Made by a program: the position numbers and the translations under genes
Source: Betaproteobacteria bacterium
Lineage (GTDB): Bacteria > Pseudomonadota > Gammaproteobacteria > Burkholderiales > SG8-41
NCBI GenBank assembly: GCA_025356695.1
Contig: JANXSE010000122.1
Span: forward strand, 1-32,832
Direction of reading: 5' to 3'
DNA length: 32,832 nt
Shown here: positions 25,482 through 32,557 of the stretch, piece by piece
How the letters are laid out: every line of letters starts with the position of its first letter
Position numbering within the stretch: position 1 is the first letter of the stretch
The notes under the pieces: model-generated
What the model saw: only the letters and a program-made list of their open reading frames with translations
The model's database searches: none
Told to the model about the DNA's origin: nothing

Positions 25482-26855
25482 ATGTCAGGATTCAAGAACC
25501 CGTATGACCCGAATATCAAACTGTCCTCCGCTTGCGGTTGCGGCGGACATTCGACGCAGTCCGAACACGACGCGGCAGTCGAGTCGGCACGCTTCGACAG
25601 CGGCAGCGAGGCGCTGCAGTCACGCGTGGTTGAATCCGCCGTCATGCGCGCGTTGTTTCCGCAGGATGAATTGCGCCGGCGTTTTTTGCGGGCAGTGGGG
25701 GCGGGCACCGCGTTGTCGGCGATCTCGACATTTTTCCCGCTCGGCATAGCGAAAGAGGCCTTCGCCCAGGTCGGCAAACTGGAAAAGCAGTCGGTCAAGA
25801 TCGGCTTCATCCCGATTACCTGTGCGACGCCCATCATCATGTCATTGCCGATGGGTTTTTATTCGCGCCAGGGCCTGAACGTGGACGTCGTCAAAACTGC
25901 CGGCTGGGCTGTCATTCGCGACAAGACGTTGAACAAGGAATATGACGCCGCGCACATGCTCTCGCCGATGCCGCTGGCGATATCGCTGGGCGCCGGCTCG
26001 AACCCGATTCCCTATGTCGTGCCGGCGATTGAGAACATCAACGGCCAGGCCATCACGCTGTCGGTCAAACACAAGGACAAACGCGATCCCAAGCAATGGA
26101 AGGGCTTCAAGTTCGCCGTGCCTTTCGACTACTCGATGCACAACTACCTGCTGCGCTATTACCTCGCCGAGCACGGGCTGGATCCGGACCGAGACGTGCA
26201 GATCCGTTCGGTGCCCCCGCCCGAGATGGTGGCGAACCTGCGTGCCGACAATATCGACGGTTTCCTCGCACCCGATCCGGTTAACCAGCGCGCGGTGTAT
26301 GACGGCGTCGGCTTCATTCACATGCTGACGAAGGAAATGTGGGAGGGTCATCCCTGCTGCGCGTTCGCCGCCAGCAAGGAGTTCATCACAAACAACCCGA
26401 ACACCTATCGCGCCCTGCTGCGGGCCATCGTCGATGCGACGGCATTCGCTGCCAAGCCGGAGAACCGCAAGCAAATTGCGGAAGCCATCGCGCCGGCGAA
26501 TTTCCTCAACCAGCCGGTGACGGTGGTCGAGCAGGTGTTGACCGGCAGTTACGCCGATGGTCTGGGCAATGTGCTCAAGGTGCCCAACCGCATCGACTTC
26601 GATCCCTTCCCGTGGAATTCGTTTGCAGTCTGGATCATGACGCAGATGAAGCGCTGGGGGCAGATCAAGGGCAACATTGATTACGCCAAAGTGGCGCGCG
26701 AGGTGTTTCTGGCCACCGACGCGGCGAAAATGATGAAGGAAGCTGGTTTGAAACCGCCGGCGACGACGAGCAAGAAGTTCTCGGTCATGGGCAAAGAGTT
26801 CGACCCGGCCAAACCCGACGACTATATCGCGAGCTTCGCGATCAAGCGGGCCTGA
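25482..26855 (+). CDS. CmpA/NrtA-family substrate-binding protein, probable cyanate ABC transporter
   Basis: A 457-residue binding protein of the nitrate/bicarbonate/cyanate group; typical segments are KIGFIPITCATPIIM, PPPEMVANLRADNIDGF and the APDPVNQRA hinge. Export is by Tat: RRRFLR at 65-70, followed by a hydrophobic stretch and AFAQ near 93-96. The n-region before the twin arginines is long (64 residues) and contains CGCGGH at 18-23. ATG 25482 has GGAGG five bases upstream; a GTG at 25455 is open but lacks support. With permease, ATPase and cyanase following, the ligand is most likely cyanate (CynA role), though nitrate or nitrite binding cannot be excluded. Confidence 0.88.
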   Translation: MSGFKNPYDPNIKLSSACGCGGHSTQSEHDAAVESARFDSGSEALQSRVVESAVMRALFPQDELRRRFLRAVGAGTALSAISTFFPLGIAKEAFAQVGKLEKQSVKIGFIPITCATPIIMSLPMGFYSRQGLNVDVVKTAGWAVIRDKTLNKEYDAAHMLSPMPLAISLGAGSNPIPYVVPAIENINGQAITLSVKHKDKRDPKQWKGFKFAVPFDYSMHNYLLRYYLAEHGLDPDRDVQIRSVPPPEMVANLRADNIDGFLAPDPVNQRAVYDGVGFIHMLTKEMWEGHPCCAFAASKEFITNNPNTYRALLRAIVDATAFAAKPENRKQIAEAIAPANFLNQPVTVVEQVLTGSYADGLGNVLKVPNRIDFDPFPWNSFAVWIMTQMKRWGQIKGNIDYAKVAREVFLATDAAKMMKEAGLKPPATTSKKFSVMGKEFDPAKPDDYIASFAIKRA

Positions 26856-26858
26856 GCG

Positions 26859-27701
26859 ATGCAGCGTTCGGGCCGGCTTGCGGCGGCCTTGCTCTCTTTC
26901 GTCATCTTCGCGCTGTTCGTGGCGGTCTGGCATGTGGCGACGCTGCCGACCGGCGGCGCGCCGGTGGCCGACTCGGAGTACTCGAAACTGGTGGGTAGTG
27001 CCGCCGCCAGCGGACAGAAGTCGGCCATGCCGTCGCCGAAGGATGTGGCGCTCAAGTTGTGGGAGCACGCGAAGGACCCGTTCTTCGTGCGCGGCACCAA
27101 CGACCAGGGCATCGGCATCCAGATCGCCTACTCGATCGGCCGCGTGCTGCTCGGTTTCAGCCTTGCAGCGCTGGTCGCCATTCCGCTCGGTTTCGTCATC
27201 GGCATGTCGCCGCTGCTCTATCGGGCATTCGATCCGTTTATCCAGGTGTTGAAGCCGATCTCGCCGCTGGCATGGATGCCGCTGGCGTTGTTTACCATCA
27301 AGGACAGCGCGACCTCGTCGATCTTCGTGATTTTCATCTGTTCGCTGTGGCCGATGCTGATCAACACGGCGTTCGGTGTATCGGCGGTGCGGCGTGAATG
27401 GCTGAACGTTGCGCGCACGCTCGAAGTCTCGCCGTTGCGCAAGGCCTTCCTGGTGGTGCTACCGGCGGCCGCGCCCACCATCATGACCGGCATGCGCATC
27501 TCGGTCGGCATTGCCTGGCTGGTGATCGTCGCCGCGGAGATGCTGGTCGGCGGCACCGGCATCGGCTACTTCGTCTGGAACGAGTGGAACAATCTTTCGA
27601 TCAGCAACATCCTGTGCGCTATCCTGCTGATCGGCCTGGTCGGTATGCTGCTTGACCAGATCCTCGCGCGGCTCGCACGCGCCGTCAGTTATCCGGAGTA
27701 A
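26859..27701 (+). CDS. ABC transporter permease (cyanate/nitrate type)
   Basis: A 280-residue inner-membrane permease of the SsuC/NrtB group. It has an N-terminal helix, a periplasmic stretch (about 32-75) and five further helices. The EAA-like loop that contacts the ATPase is seen as EWLNVARTLEVSPLRKAFLV followed by LPAAAPTIMTGMRIS. It starts 3 bp after the binding-protein stop and ends 5 bp before the ATPase start, so the operon is tight. The CynB role is inferred from the cyanase gene downstream. Confidence 0.9.
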   Translation: MQRSGRLAAALLSFVIFALFVAVWHVATLPTGGAPVADSEYSKLVGSAAASGQKSAMPSPKDVALKLWEHAKDPFFVRGTNDQGIGIQIAYSIGRVLLGFSLAALVAIPLGFVIGMSPLLYRAFDPFIQVLKPISPLAWMPLALFTIKDSATSSIFVIFICSLWPMLINTAFGVSAVRREWLNVARTLEVSPLRKAFLVVLPAAAPTIMTGMRISVGIAWLVIVAAEMLVGGTGIGYFVWNEWNNLSISNILCAILLIGLVGMLLDQILARLARAVSYPE

Positions 27702-27706
27702 GGGCC

Positions 27707-28639
27707 GTGAGCGCCGAATTTCTCAAGGTTGAAGGGCTGTCAAAATCGTTTGCCGTGGCACGCGGCGGCCCGCCGCTTGTTGTCTTCAATGAGGTCAACT
27801 TCGCCATCGAAAAAGGCGAGTTCGTCTGCATCATCGGCCACTCGGGCTGCGGCAAATCGACCATCCTCAACATACTTGCCGGTCTGGATGAGGCGAGCGG
27901 CGGCGTCGTCATCATGGACGGCCGCGAAGTGGCGGGGCCGAGTCTCGACCGCGGTGTGGTGTTTCAGGGGCACGCCTTGATGCCGTGGCTGACGGCGAAG
28001 AAAAACGTCGAGTTCGCGGTGCGCTCGCGCTGGCCCGATGCGCGGCGCGCCACCATTGATGAAATCTGCGACCGCTATCTGACGATGGTCGGGCTGGCCG
28101 GCGCCGCCGACAAGAAGCCGGCGGAGCTCTCCGGCGGCATGAAACAGCGCGTCGGCATTGCGCGCGCGTTTTCGATCTCGCCGAAAATGTTGCTGCTTGA
28201 CGAACCGTTCGGCGCACTCGATGCGCTGACGCGCGGGGTCATCCAGGACGAGCTGCTGAAGATCTGCGCGGCGACCGGGCAGACCGTGTTCATGATCACG
28301 CACGATGTGGACGAGGCCATCCTGCTCGCCGACAAGATCATGCTGATGTCGAACGGGCCGGGCGCACGCATTGCCGAGATTGTCGTCAACACGCTGCCGC
28401 GCGATCGCAGCCGTCACACCATCCACAAAGACCCGCAGTACTACGCGATCCGCAATCATCTGGTCGATTTTCTGGTCAGCCGTTCGAAGGTGTTCACCGA
28501 GCAGCCGCCCGCCGATTACGACCCTTTGCATCCACCGCTCGTCACGCCGGGACTGCCCGTCGCCGCGCCGGCAATGCCAGAATCTATCCCGCAGCCGCGC
28601 GGCGCCGAGACGCGGCTCGCGCTTGGCGCCCATCGCTAA
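27707..28639 (+). CDS. ABC transporter ATP-binding protein (cyanate/nitrate type)
   Basis: A 310-residue ATPase with Walker A GHSGCGKST (44-52), Q-loop VVFQGHALMPW, signature LSGGMKQR (141-148), Walker B LLLDEPFGALD (162-172) and the H-loop in MITHDVDEA. It belongs to the TauB/SsuB/NrtD group. The proline-rich C-terminal 45 residues are beyond the core and not recognised. It starts with GTG at 27707, with a TAAGGG just before that overlaps the permease stop. It is the third gene of the cyanate operon (CynD role). Confidence 0.9.
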   Translation: MSAEFLKVEGLSKSFAVARGGPPLVVFNEVNFAIEKGEFVCIIGHSGCGKSTILNILAGLDEASGGVVIMDGREVAGPSLDRGVVFQGHALMPWLTAKKNVEFAVRSRWPDARRATIDEICDRYLTMVGLAGAADKKPAELSGGMKQRVGIARAFSISPKMLLLDEPFGALDALTRGVIQDELLKICAATGQTVFMITHDVDEAILLADKIMLMSNGPGARIAEIVVNTLPRDRSRHTIHKDPQYYAIRNHLVDFLVSRSKVFTEQPPADYDPLHPPLVTPGLPVAAPAMPESIPQPRGAETRLALGAHR

Positions 28640-28660
28640 ACCTTCCACAAGGAGAGAACC

Positions 28661-29113
28661 ATGCAAATCATGAAACGCACCGATGTGACTGAAATGGTCG
28701 TCATGGCCAAGATCAAGAAGGGCCTGAGCTGGACAAAAATCGCCAAAGTCGTCGGCCAGAGCAAGGAGTGGACGACCGCCGCGCTGCTGGGGCAGATGCA
28801 GATGACCAAGGCACAGGCCAAGGCCGCCGGCAAACTGCTCGGGCTGCCCGAAGACGCCGTGTTGCTGCTGCAGCAGGTGCCGTACAAGGGCTCGCTGCCG
28901 ACGGCGGTGCCGACCGATCCGCTGATCTACCGTTTCTACGAACTGGTGAGCATCTACGGCACCACCTTCAAGGAACTCATTCACGAGGAATTCGGCGACG
29001 GCATCATGAGCGCGATCGATTTCAAGATGGATCTCAAGCGCGAGGCCGATCCCAAGGGCGACCGCGTCAATATCGTGATGAGCGGCAAGTATCTGCAATA
29101 CAAGACATACTAG
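28661..29113 (+). CDS. cynS: Cyanate hydratase (cyanase)
   Basis: A 150-residue cyanase that catalyses bicarbonate-dependent breakdown of cyanate to carbamate, which yields ammonia and CO2. The N-terminal helical domain ends near residue 80. The catalytic domain has the expected R91 and E94 (IYRFYELV) and S117 (DGIMSAIDF), corresponding to R96, E99 and S122 of the E. coli enzyme. Length is about six residues shorter than in E. coli, from the N-terminus. A good AAGGAGAG ribosome site precedes the ATG. It follows the ABC ATPase by 21 bp and defines the operon as cyanate-specific. Confidence 0.97.
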   Translation: MQIMKRTDVTEMVVMAKIKKGLSWTKIAKVVGQSKEWTTAALLGQMQMTKAQAKAAGKLLGLPEDAVLLLQQVPYKGSLPTAVPTDPLIYRFYELVSIYGTTFKELIHEEFGDGIMSAIDFKMDLKREADPKGDRVNIVMSGKYLQYKTY

Positions 29114-29114
29114 A

Positions 29115-29135
29115 CGGCGCGGCGATCACGCGCCG
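29115..29135 (+). other. Hairpin between cynS and the TRAP gene
   Basis: CGGCGCG and CGCGCCG form a perfect 7-bp stem with a 7-nt loop one base after the cynS stop. No T-run follows. It may protect the cynS mRNA end or lower expression of the next gene. Confidence 0.4.
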
Positions 29136-29167
29136 AATGTGCACGCAATTCCACTCAAGGAGAGGCC

Positions 29168-30271
29168 ATGAAAGTCGATCGTAGAAAATTTTTGACCGCC
29201 GCCGGCGGCGCCGCCGCGGTGTCGGTTGCAGCGCCCGCAATCGCGCAATCGATGCCGGAAGTGCGCTGGCGCTGCGCTTCGAGTTTTCCGAAAAGTCTCG
29301 ATACGATTTACGGCGGCGGCGAAGTCATTGCGAAACGCGTTGCGGCCATCACCGGCGGCAAATTTCAGATCCGCGTTTTCGGCGCCGGCGAGATCGTGCC
29401 GGCCTTCGGTACGGTGGACGCCGTGCAGCAGGGCACCGTCGAGTGCACGCATACCGCTGGTTACTATTTTGTCGGCAAGAACAAGGCATTTGCGTTCGAC
29501 ACCACCGTGCCTTTCGGCATGAACCAGCGCCAGCAGAATGCGTGGATCTACTGGGGCGGTGGTCTGCAACTGATGCGCGAGTTTTTCAAGGACTACAACA
29601 TCATTTCATTTCCGGCGGGTAACACCGGCACGCAGATGGGCGGCTGGTTCCGCAAGGAAGTGCGCACGCCGGCCGACCTCAAAGGATTGAAGATGCGTAT
29701 CGCCGGCCTGGGTGGAGAGGTAATGTCGCGCCTCGGCGCGGTGCCGCAGCAGATTGCCGGCGGCGACATTTATCCGGCGCTGGAGCGCGGCACCATCGAC
29801 GCCGCCGAATGGGTCGGCCCCTACGACGACGAGAAACTCGGCTTCTACAAGATCGCGCCGCATTACTACTATCCCGGCTGGTGGGAGGCCTGCTCGATGT
29901 ACGGCCTCTACGTCAACATCAAGGAATGGGAAAAGCTGCCGAAGGAATATCAGGCCGCGCTTGAGGCTGCGTGTTACGAAGCCAACCTCGACATGATGGC
30001 CGAGTACGATTTCAAGAACCCGCAGGCCTTGCAACGGCTGGTGAAAAACGGCGTGCGCCTGCACGCGTTTTCCACGGAGATCATGCGTGCCGCTTACAAG
30101 GCTGCGTTTGAACTCTACGAAGAAGAGGCCGGCAAGAACCCGGCGTGGAAAAAAATCTACGAGTCGTGGAAGAAATTCCGCGAAGACGAATTTTTGTGGC
30201 ACCGCGTTGCCGAGCGTTCACTGTCGGAGTTTCTCTACAACAATCCGGGCGGCGAGCCGGCCAAAAAATAG
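29168..30271 (+). CDS. TRAP transporter substrate-binding protein (DctP family, TakP-like)
   Basis: A 367-residue periplasmic receptor with a Tat signal (DRRKFLTAAGGAAAVSVAAPAIAQ). Family segments include WRCASSFPKSLDTIYGGGE, GLKMRIAGLGGEVMSRLGAVPQ and GTIDAAEWVGPYDDEKLGFYK. The WVGPYDDEKLGF region is like TakP-type proteins, which bind 2-oxo acids. The conserved arginine for the carboxylate is R in LKMRIAG. The ribosome site AAGGAGAG precedes the ATG. DctQ/DctM permease genes are absent: a strong terminator follows at once. It is therefore an orphan receptor, perhaps co-transcribed with the cyanate operon from 54 bp upstream. Confidence 0.92.
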   Translation: MKVDRRKFLTAAGGAAAVSVAAPAIAQSMPEVRWRCASSFPKSLDTIYGGGEVIAKRVAAITGGKFQIRVFGAGEIVPAFGTVDAVQQGTVECTHTAGYYFVGKNKAFAFDTTVPFGMNQRQQNAWIYWGGGLQLMREFFKDYNIISFPAGNTGTQMGGWFRKEVRTPADLKGLKMRIAGLGGEVMSRLGAVPQQIAGGDIYPALERGTIDAAEWVGPYDDEKLGFYKIAPHYYYPGWWEACSMYGLYVNIKEWEKLPKEYQAALEAACYEANLDMMAEYDFKNPQALQRLVKNGVRLHAFSTEIMRAAYKAAFELYEEEAGKNPAWKKIYESWKKFREDEFLWHRVAERSLSEFLYNNPGGEPAKK

Positions 30272-30283
30272 TCGCGTCGAACC

Positions 30284-30317
30284 AAAAAAAAGCCCCGCCG
30301 CAGCGGGGCTTTTTTTT
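30284..30317 (+). terminator. Rho-independent terminator after the TRAP gene
   Basis: AGCCCCGC/GCGGGGCT forms an 8-bp stem with a 4-nt loop (30291-30310), flanked by a run of A before and seven T after. It probably ends the whole cyanate-TRAP transcript. Confidence 0.93.
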
Positions 30318-30397
30318 GTTTGCGCGGGGCAGAGTAAAATAGTGGTCTGCACCGGGAGCAGCAACCGCTTATTCCCGAACATCCGCGGAACTGCATC

Positions 30398-30964
30398 ATG
30401 GAAGCTTTTCTCACTTCGACGCTGGTCGTCGCGCTTGCCGAAATCGGCGACAAGACGCAGCTACTCTCGTTATTGCTGGCGGCGCGCTACCGCAAGCCGC
30501 TGCCGATCGTCGCCGGCATTTTCGTCGCCACCATCGCCAACCATTTTCTCGCCGGTGCGTTGGGCGCGTGGATACGCGAGGTGGCGCCGCCCGATTTCAT
30601 GCGCTGGGCGGTCGGCGGTTCGCTGCTCGCCATCGCGTTGTGGACGCTCAAGCCGGACAAACTCGACGGCGAACTCAGGGAATCGACGCGGGCCGGATTG
30701 TTCGTCATGACCTGCGGCGTGTTTTTTCTCGCCGAGATGGGGGACAAGACGCAGATCGCGACCATCGTGCTGGCCGCGCAGTATCAACCGTTGTGGGCGG
30801 TGGTGGTCGGCACCACGCTCGGCATGATGATCGCTAACGTGCCGGTGGTGTACATGGGCTCGATGGCCGCGCACCGCATTCCGTTTCGCGCGGTGCGCAT
30901 GGCGACGGCTTTACTCTTCGCGGTGCTCGGCGTCGCCGCCTTGATGGGCGTCGGCAATGCCTGA
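30398..30964 (+). CDS. TMEM165/GDT1 family cation transporter (UPF0016)
   Basis: A 188-residue membrane protein with six predicted helices in two homologous halves. Each half opens with the family signature E-x-G-D-K-T-Q: AEIGDKTQ near residue 14 and AEMGDKTQ near residue 110. The acidic residues form the cation pathway. Bacterial members export Mn2+ (MneA-like); eukaryotic ones move Ca2+/Mn2+ against H+. It stands alone between two terminators. I looked for a yybP-ykoY manganese riboswitch upstream and did not see one. Confidence 0.92.
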   Translation: MEAFLTSTLVVALAEIGDKTQLLSLLLAARYRKPLPIVAGIFVATIANHFLAGALGAWIREVAPPDFMRWAVGGSLLAIALWTLKPDKLDGELRESTRAGLFVMTCGVFFLAEMGDKTQIATIVLAAQYQPLWAVVVGTTLGMMIANVPVVYMGSMAAHRIPFRAVRMATALLFAVLGVAALMGVGNA

Positions 30965-30983
30965 GCGGGCGGTTGACACCTAT

Positions 30984-31011
30984 AAAAAAGGCAGCCTTGG
31001 CTGCCTTTTTT
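30984..31011. terminator. Bidirectional Rho-independent terminator
   Basis: AAAAAAGGCAG and CTGCCTTTTTT form an 11-bp stem with a 6-nt loop. A and T runs on both sides let it end the GDT1 gene (+) and the rpmE gene (-), which converge here. Confidence 0.92.
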
Positions 31012-31030
31012 ATTGCAAGCGCGTGCCTGA

Positions 31031-31264
31031 TCAGGCAGCGACGGATTTGCCTTTGGAGCTCGGCGTGCGTGCAAATTTCTGCTTGAATTTCTCGACGCGA
31101 CCGGCGGTATCGACGATCTTCTGCTTGCCGGTGTAAAACGGATGGCACTCCGCGCACACTTCAACTTGCAGTTCCTTGCCCAAGGTCGAGCGCGTCGTAA
31201 ACTTGTTTCCGCAGCTGCAGGAAACAGGTATCTCTTTGTATTCAGGGTGAATTGCAGTCTTCAT
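31031..31264 (-). CDS. rpmE: 50S ribosomal protein L31, zinc-binding form
   Basis: A 77-residue type A L31. The four cysteines of the zinc (C+) form are present: C16 and C18 in SCSCGN, C37 and C40 in [14 protein letters not shown]. It belongs to the large ribosomal subunit near the central protuberance. It has its own strong promoter upstream and shares a bidirectional terminator with the GDT1 gene. In many betaproteobacteria rpmE lies next to rho; here two lipoprotein genes lie between them. Confidence 0.97.
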   Translation of the reverse strand: MKTAIHPEYKEIPVSCSCGNKFTTRSTLGKELQVEVCAECHPFYTGKQKIVDTAGRVEKFKQKFARTPSSKGKSVAA

Positions 31265-31306
31265 GATGCTGTCCTCGGGCGCTTGGCCGGGTCGCGAAAA
31301 GCGGCG

Positions 31307-31335
31307 ATTATCCCCTAGCGGGCGCAGACATGCAA
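31307..31335 (-). promoter_or_regulatory. Sigma-70 promoter of rpmE
   Basis: On the minus strand TTGCAT (31330-31335) and GATAAT (31307-31312) are exactly 17 bp apart. This is the best housekeeping-type promoter I see in the window. The leader to the rpmE ATG is about 36 bases. Confidence 0.65.
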
Positions 31336-31366
31336 GTTGCCCGTAAACCGCCTCGGCAGGGCTGTT

Positions 31367-31843
31367 TCAGAGGGGCATGCGGGTCTGGCCGGGCTTCCAT
31401 GTGTCCAGCAACGCGCAACATTTCTGGATTTGCGCGCGGCCGACTTCAGGCGTCACGCTGCGGAACGCGCTGTAACTGGAACTGCCGTCGCCATGCGAGG
31501 TAATGGCGACGAAATAGACTTCGCCGCTGCGTGTTTCGAATTCGAGCCGGCCGTTGTCGCCGGCATAGGCGGTCAGCAGATTTTTGCCCGGGCGCACGCT
31601 GACGCGGAAATAGCTTGCCGGCGTGAGTTCGCCGATCAGTCTGTTGTCCAGCCACAGAACCGGGAACCCCACATTCGACGGGTAATCTGCGCGGTACAGA
31701 TAGACGATGGCCGCCCCGGGAGCGCTCTCGAACTGCTTGGCCGCAGCGTCGTCCTGCAGCGACGCCTGCGGTGTTGCAGAGCAGCCGCCCAGCAGCATGC
31801 TGATGACGGCCAGTGCAATATAAACGGCGCGGATATTTTTCAT
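31367..31843 (-). CDS. DUF2846-type lipoprotein
   Basis: A 158-residue predicted lipoprotein. The lipobox is LLGGC with C21. The mature part has the DUF2846 pattern: IVYLYRADYP, then LWLDNRLIGEL, YFRVSVRPG, LLTAYAG and LEFETRSGEVYFV. Function is unknown. Serine at +2 suggests outer-membrane sorting. It is paralogous to the next upstream gene (31888-32370), with the same order of motifs, and lies 44 bp from it. Confidence 0.85.
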   Translation of the reverse strand: MKNIRAVYIALAVISMLLGGCSATPQASLQDDAAAKQFESAPGAAIVYLYRADYPSNVGFPVLWLDNRLIGELTPASYFRVSVRPGKNLLTAYAGDNGRLEFETRSGEVYFVAITSHGDGSSSYSAFRSVTPEVGRAQIQKCCALLDTWKPGQTRMPL

Positions 31844-31887
31844 GGCGATCCTATGCTACTCCAAGCGCGCGTTGCTTTCCAACCGCG

Positions 31888-32370
31888 TCAGGGCGCGCCG
31901 TTCAATTCGTATTGCAAGACGGCCTGTCGTCCGTAGTCGGCCGGCACCGGCTGGAAATGCGACAGCTCAGTGCCGCGAAAGCGCGACACCATATGCCGGA
32001 TGAAATAAAGCCGGCCGGCCTCCACTGCGAATTCGAAATGGCCGATATCACCGGCGAAACCGGCCAGCTGGTGGCGGCCGGGTGCAAGTTCGAGGCGGAA
32101 GTAGGTGCCGCGATAAGTCGCGCCCTGATGCGCGCCGTCAAGTGTGAAACTGGCGGGGTTGTCCGAGAAATCGATGCGGTCGCGGTAGAGGTAAACAACG
32201 GCCTTGTCCGGTAGCGTTTCAAAACGCTTGGACCGGATTTCCTGCGGCGACGGTTCGCGCGTCACGCAGGCGGTCAAAACCAGCATCAGAAGAACCGTCG
32301 CGAACCGCACGGCCGGGGCGGCCGGCGGGTATTGCCTCTGCAAGTCCGGATTTCCGGTGCGTCCGGTCAT
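31888..32370 (-). CDS. DUF2846-type lipoprotein, paralog
   Basis: A 160-residue predicted lipoprotein with lipobox LVLTAC (C35). DUF2846-like segments are VVYLYRDRIDF, FTLDGAHQGA, YFRLELAPGRHQL, GFAGDIGHFEF and GRLYFIRHM. The 20-residue stretch before the hydrophobic core is long for a signal peptide, so an internal GTG start just before RFATVLL is possible; ATG 32370 is kept. It starts 25 bp after the stop codon of a displaced second copy of the rho 3' end. Confidence 0.8.
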   Translation of the reverse strand: MTGRTGNPDLQRQYPPAAPAVRFATVLLMLVLTACVTREPSPQEIRSKRFETLPDKAVVYLYRDRIDFSDNPASFTLDGAHQGATYRGTYFRLELAPGRHQLAGFAGDIGHFEFAVEAGRLYFIRHMVSRFRGTELSHFQPVPADYGRQAVLQYELNGAP

Positions 32371-32393
32371 TGCAGCGCAGAGATTGAAACTTC

Positions 32394-32424
32394 GCTTATC
32401 CGCGCCGCATCGAGTCGAAGAACT
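32394..32424 (-). repeat. Direct repeat, distal copy of the rho 3' end
   Basis: Matches 32527-32557 over 31 bp with one mismatch (T at 32399, C at 32532); 25 bp (32400-32424) are identical. On the minus strand it encodes FFDSMRRG followed by TAA (32396-32398), just as the real rho end does. It lies 133 bp downstream of the functional copy. Confidence 0.88.
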
Positions 32425-32435
32425 GGCGACCGTGA

Positions 32436-32468
32436 CCCGTTAGCCGAAGGCCCGCTTGCGGGAACGGG
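32436..32468. repeat. Bulged palindrome in the insert behind rho
   Basis: Outer arms CCCGTT (32436-32441) and AACGGG (32463-32468) enclose an inner inverted repeat CCCGC/GCGGG (32451-32462), with a 9-nt bulge on one side. Bulged GC palindromes of this size are typical of REP-like elements. No T-run follows on the minus strand, so it is not a standard rho-gene terminator. Confidence 0.5.
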
Positions 32469-32526
32469 CGCCGCGAGTTCGGATTCTGTGCGCATGCATT
32501 CATGGTGAGCAGGCGGTCGCAGATGT

Positions 32527-32557
32527 GCTTACCCGCGCCGCATCGAGTCGAAGAACT
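32527..32557 (-). repeat. Direct repeat, proximal copy in the rho 3' end
   Basis: This is the functional end of rho, encoding [12 protein letters not shown] with TAA at 32529-32531. It is repeated at 32394-32424. The spacer between copies is 102 bp, almost the same as the 100 bp in the phhB case. Confidence 0.88.

Noticed and set aside
30318..30397. yybP-ykoY manganese riboswitch before the GDT1 gene
   Set aside because: Only about 80 bp separate the upstream terminator from the start codon, and I see neither the conserved loop sequences nor a terminator or ribosome-masking stem.
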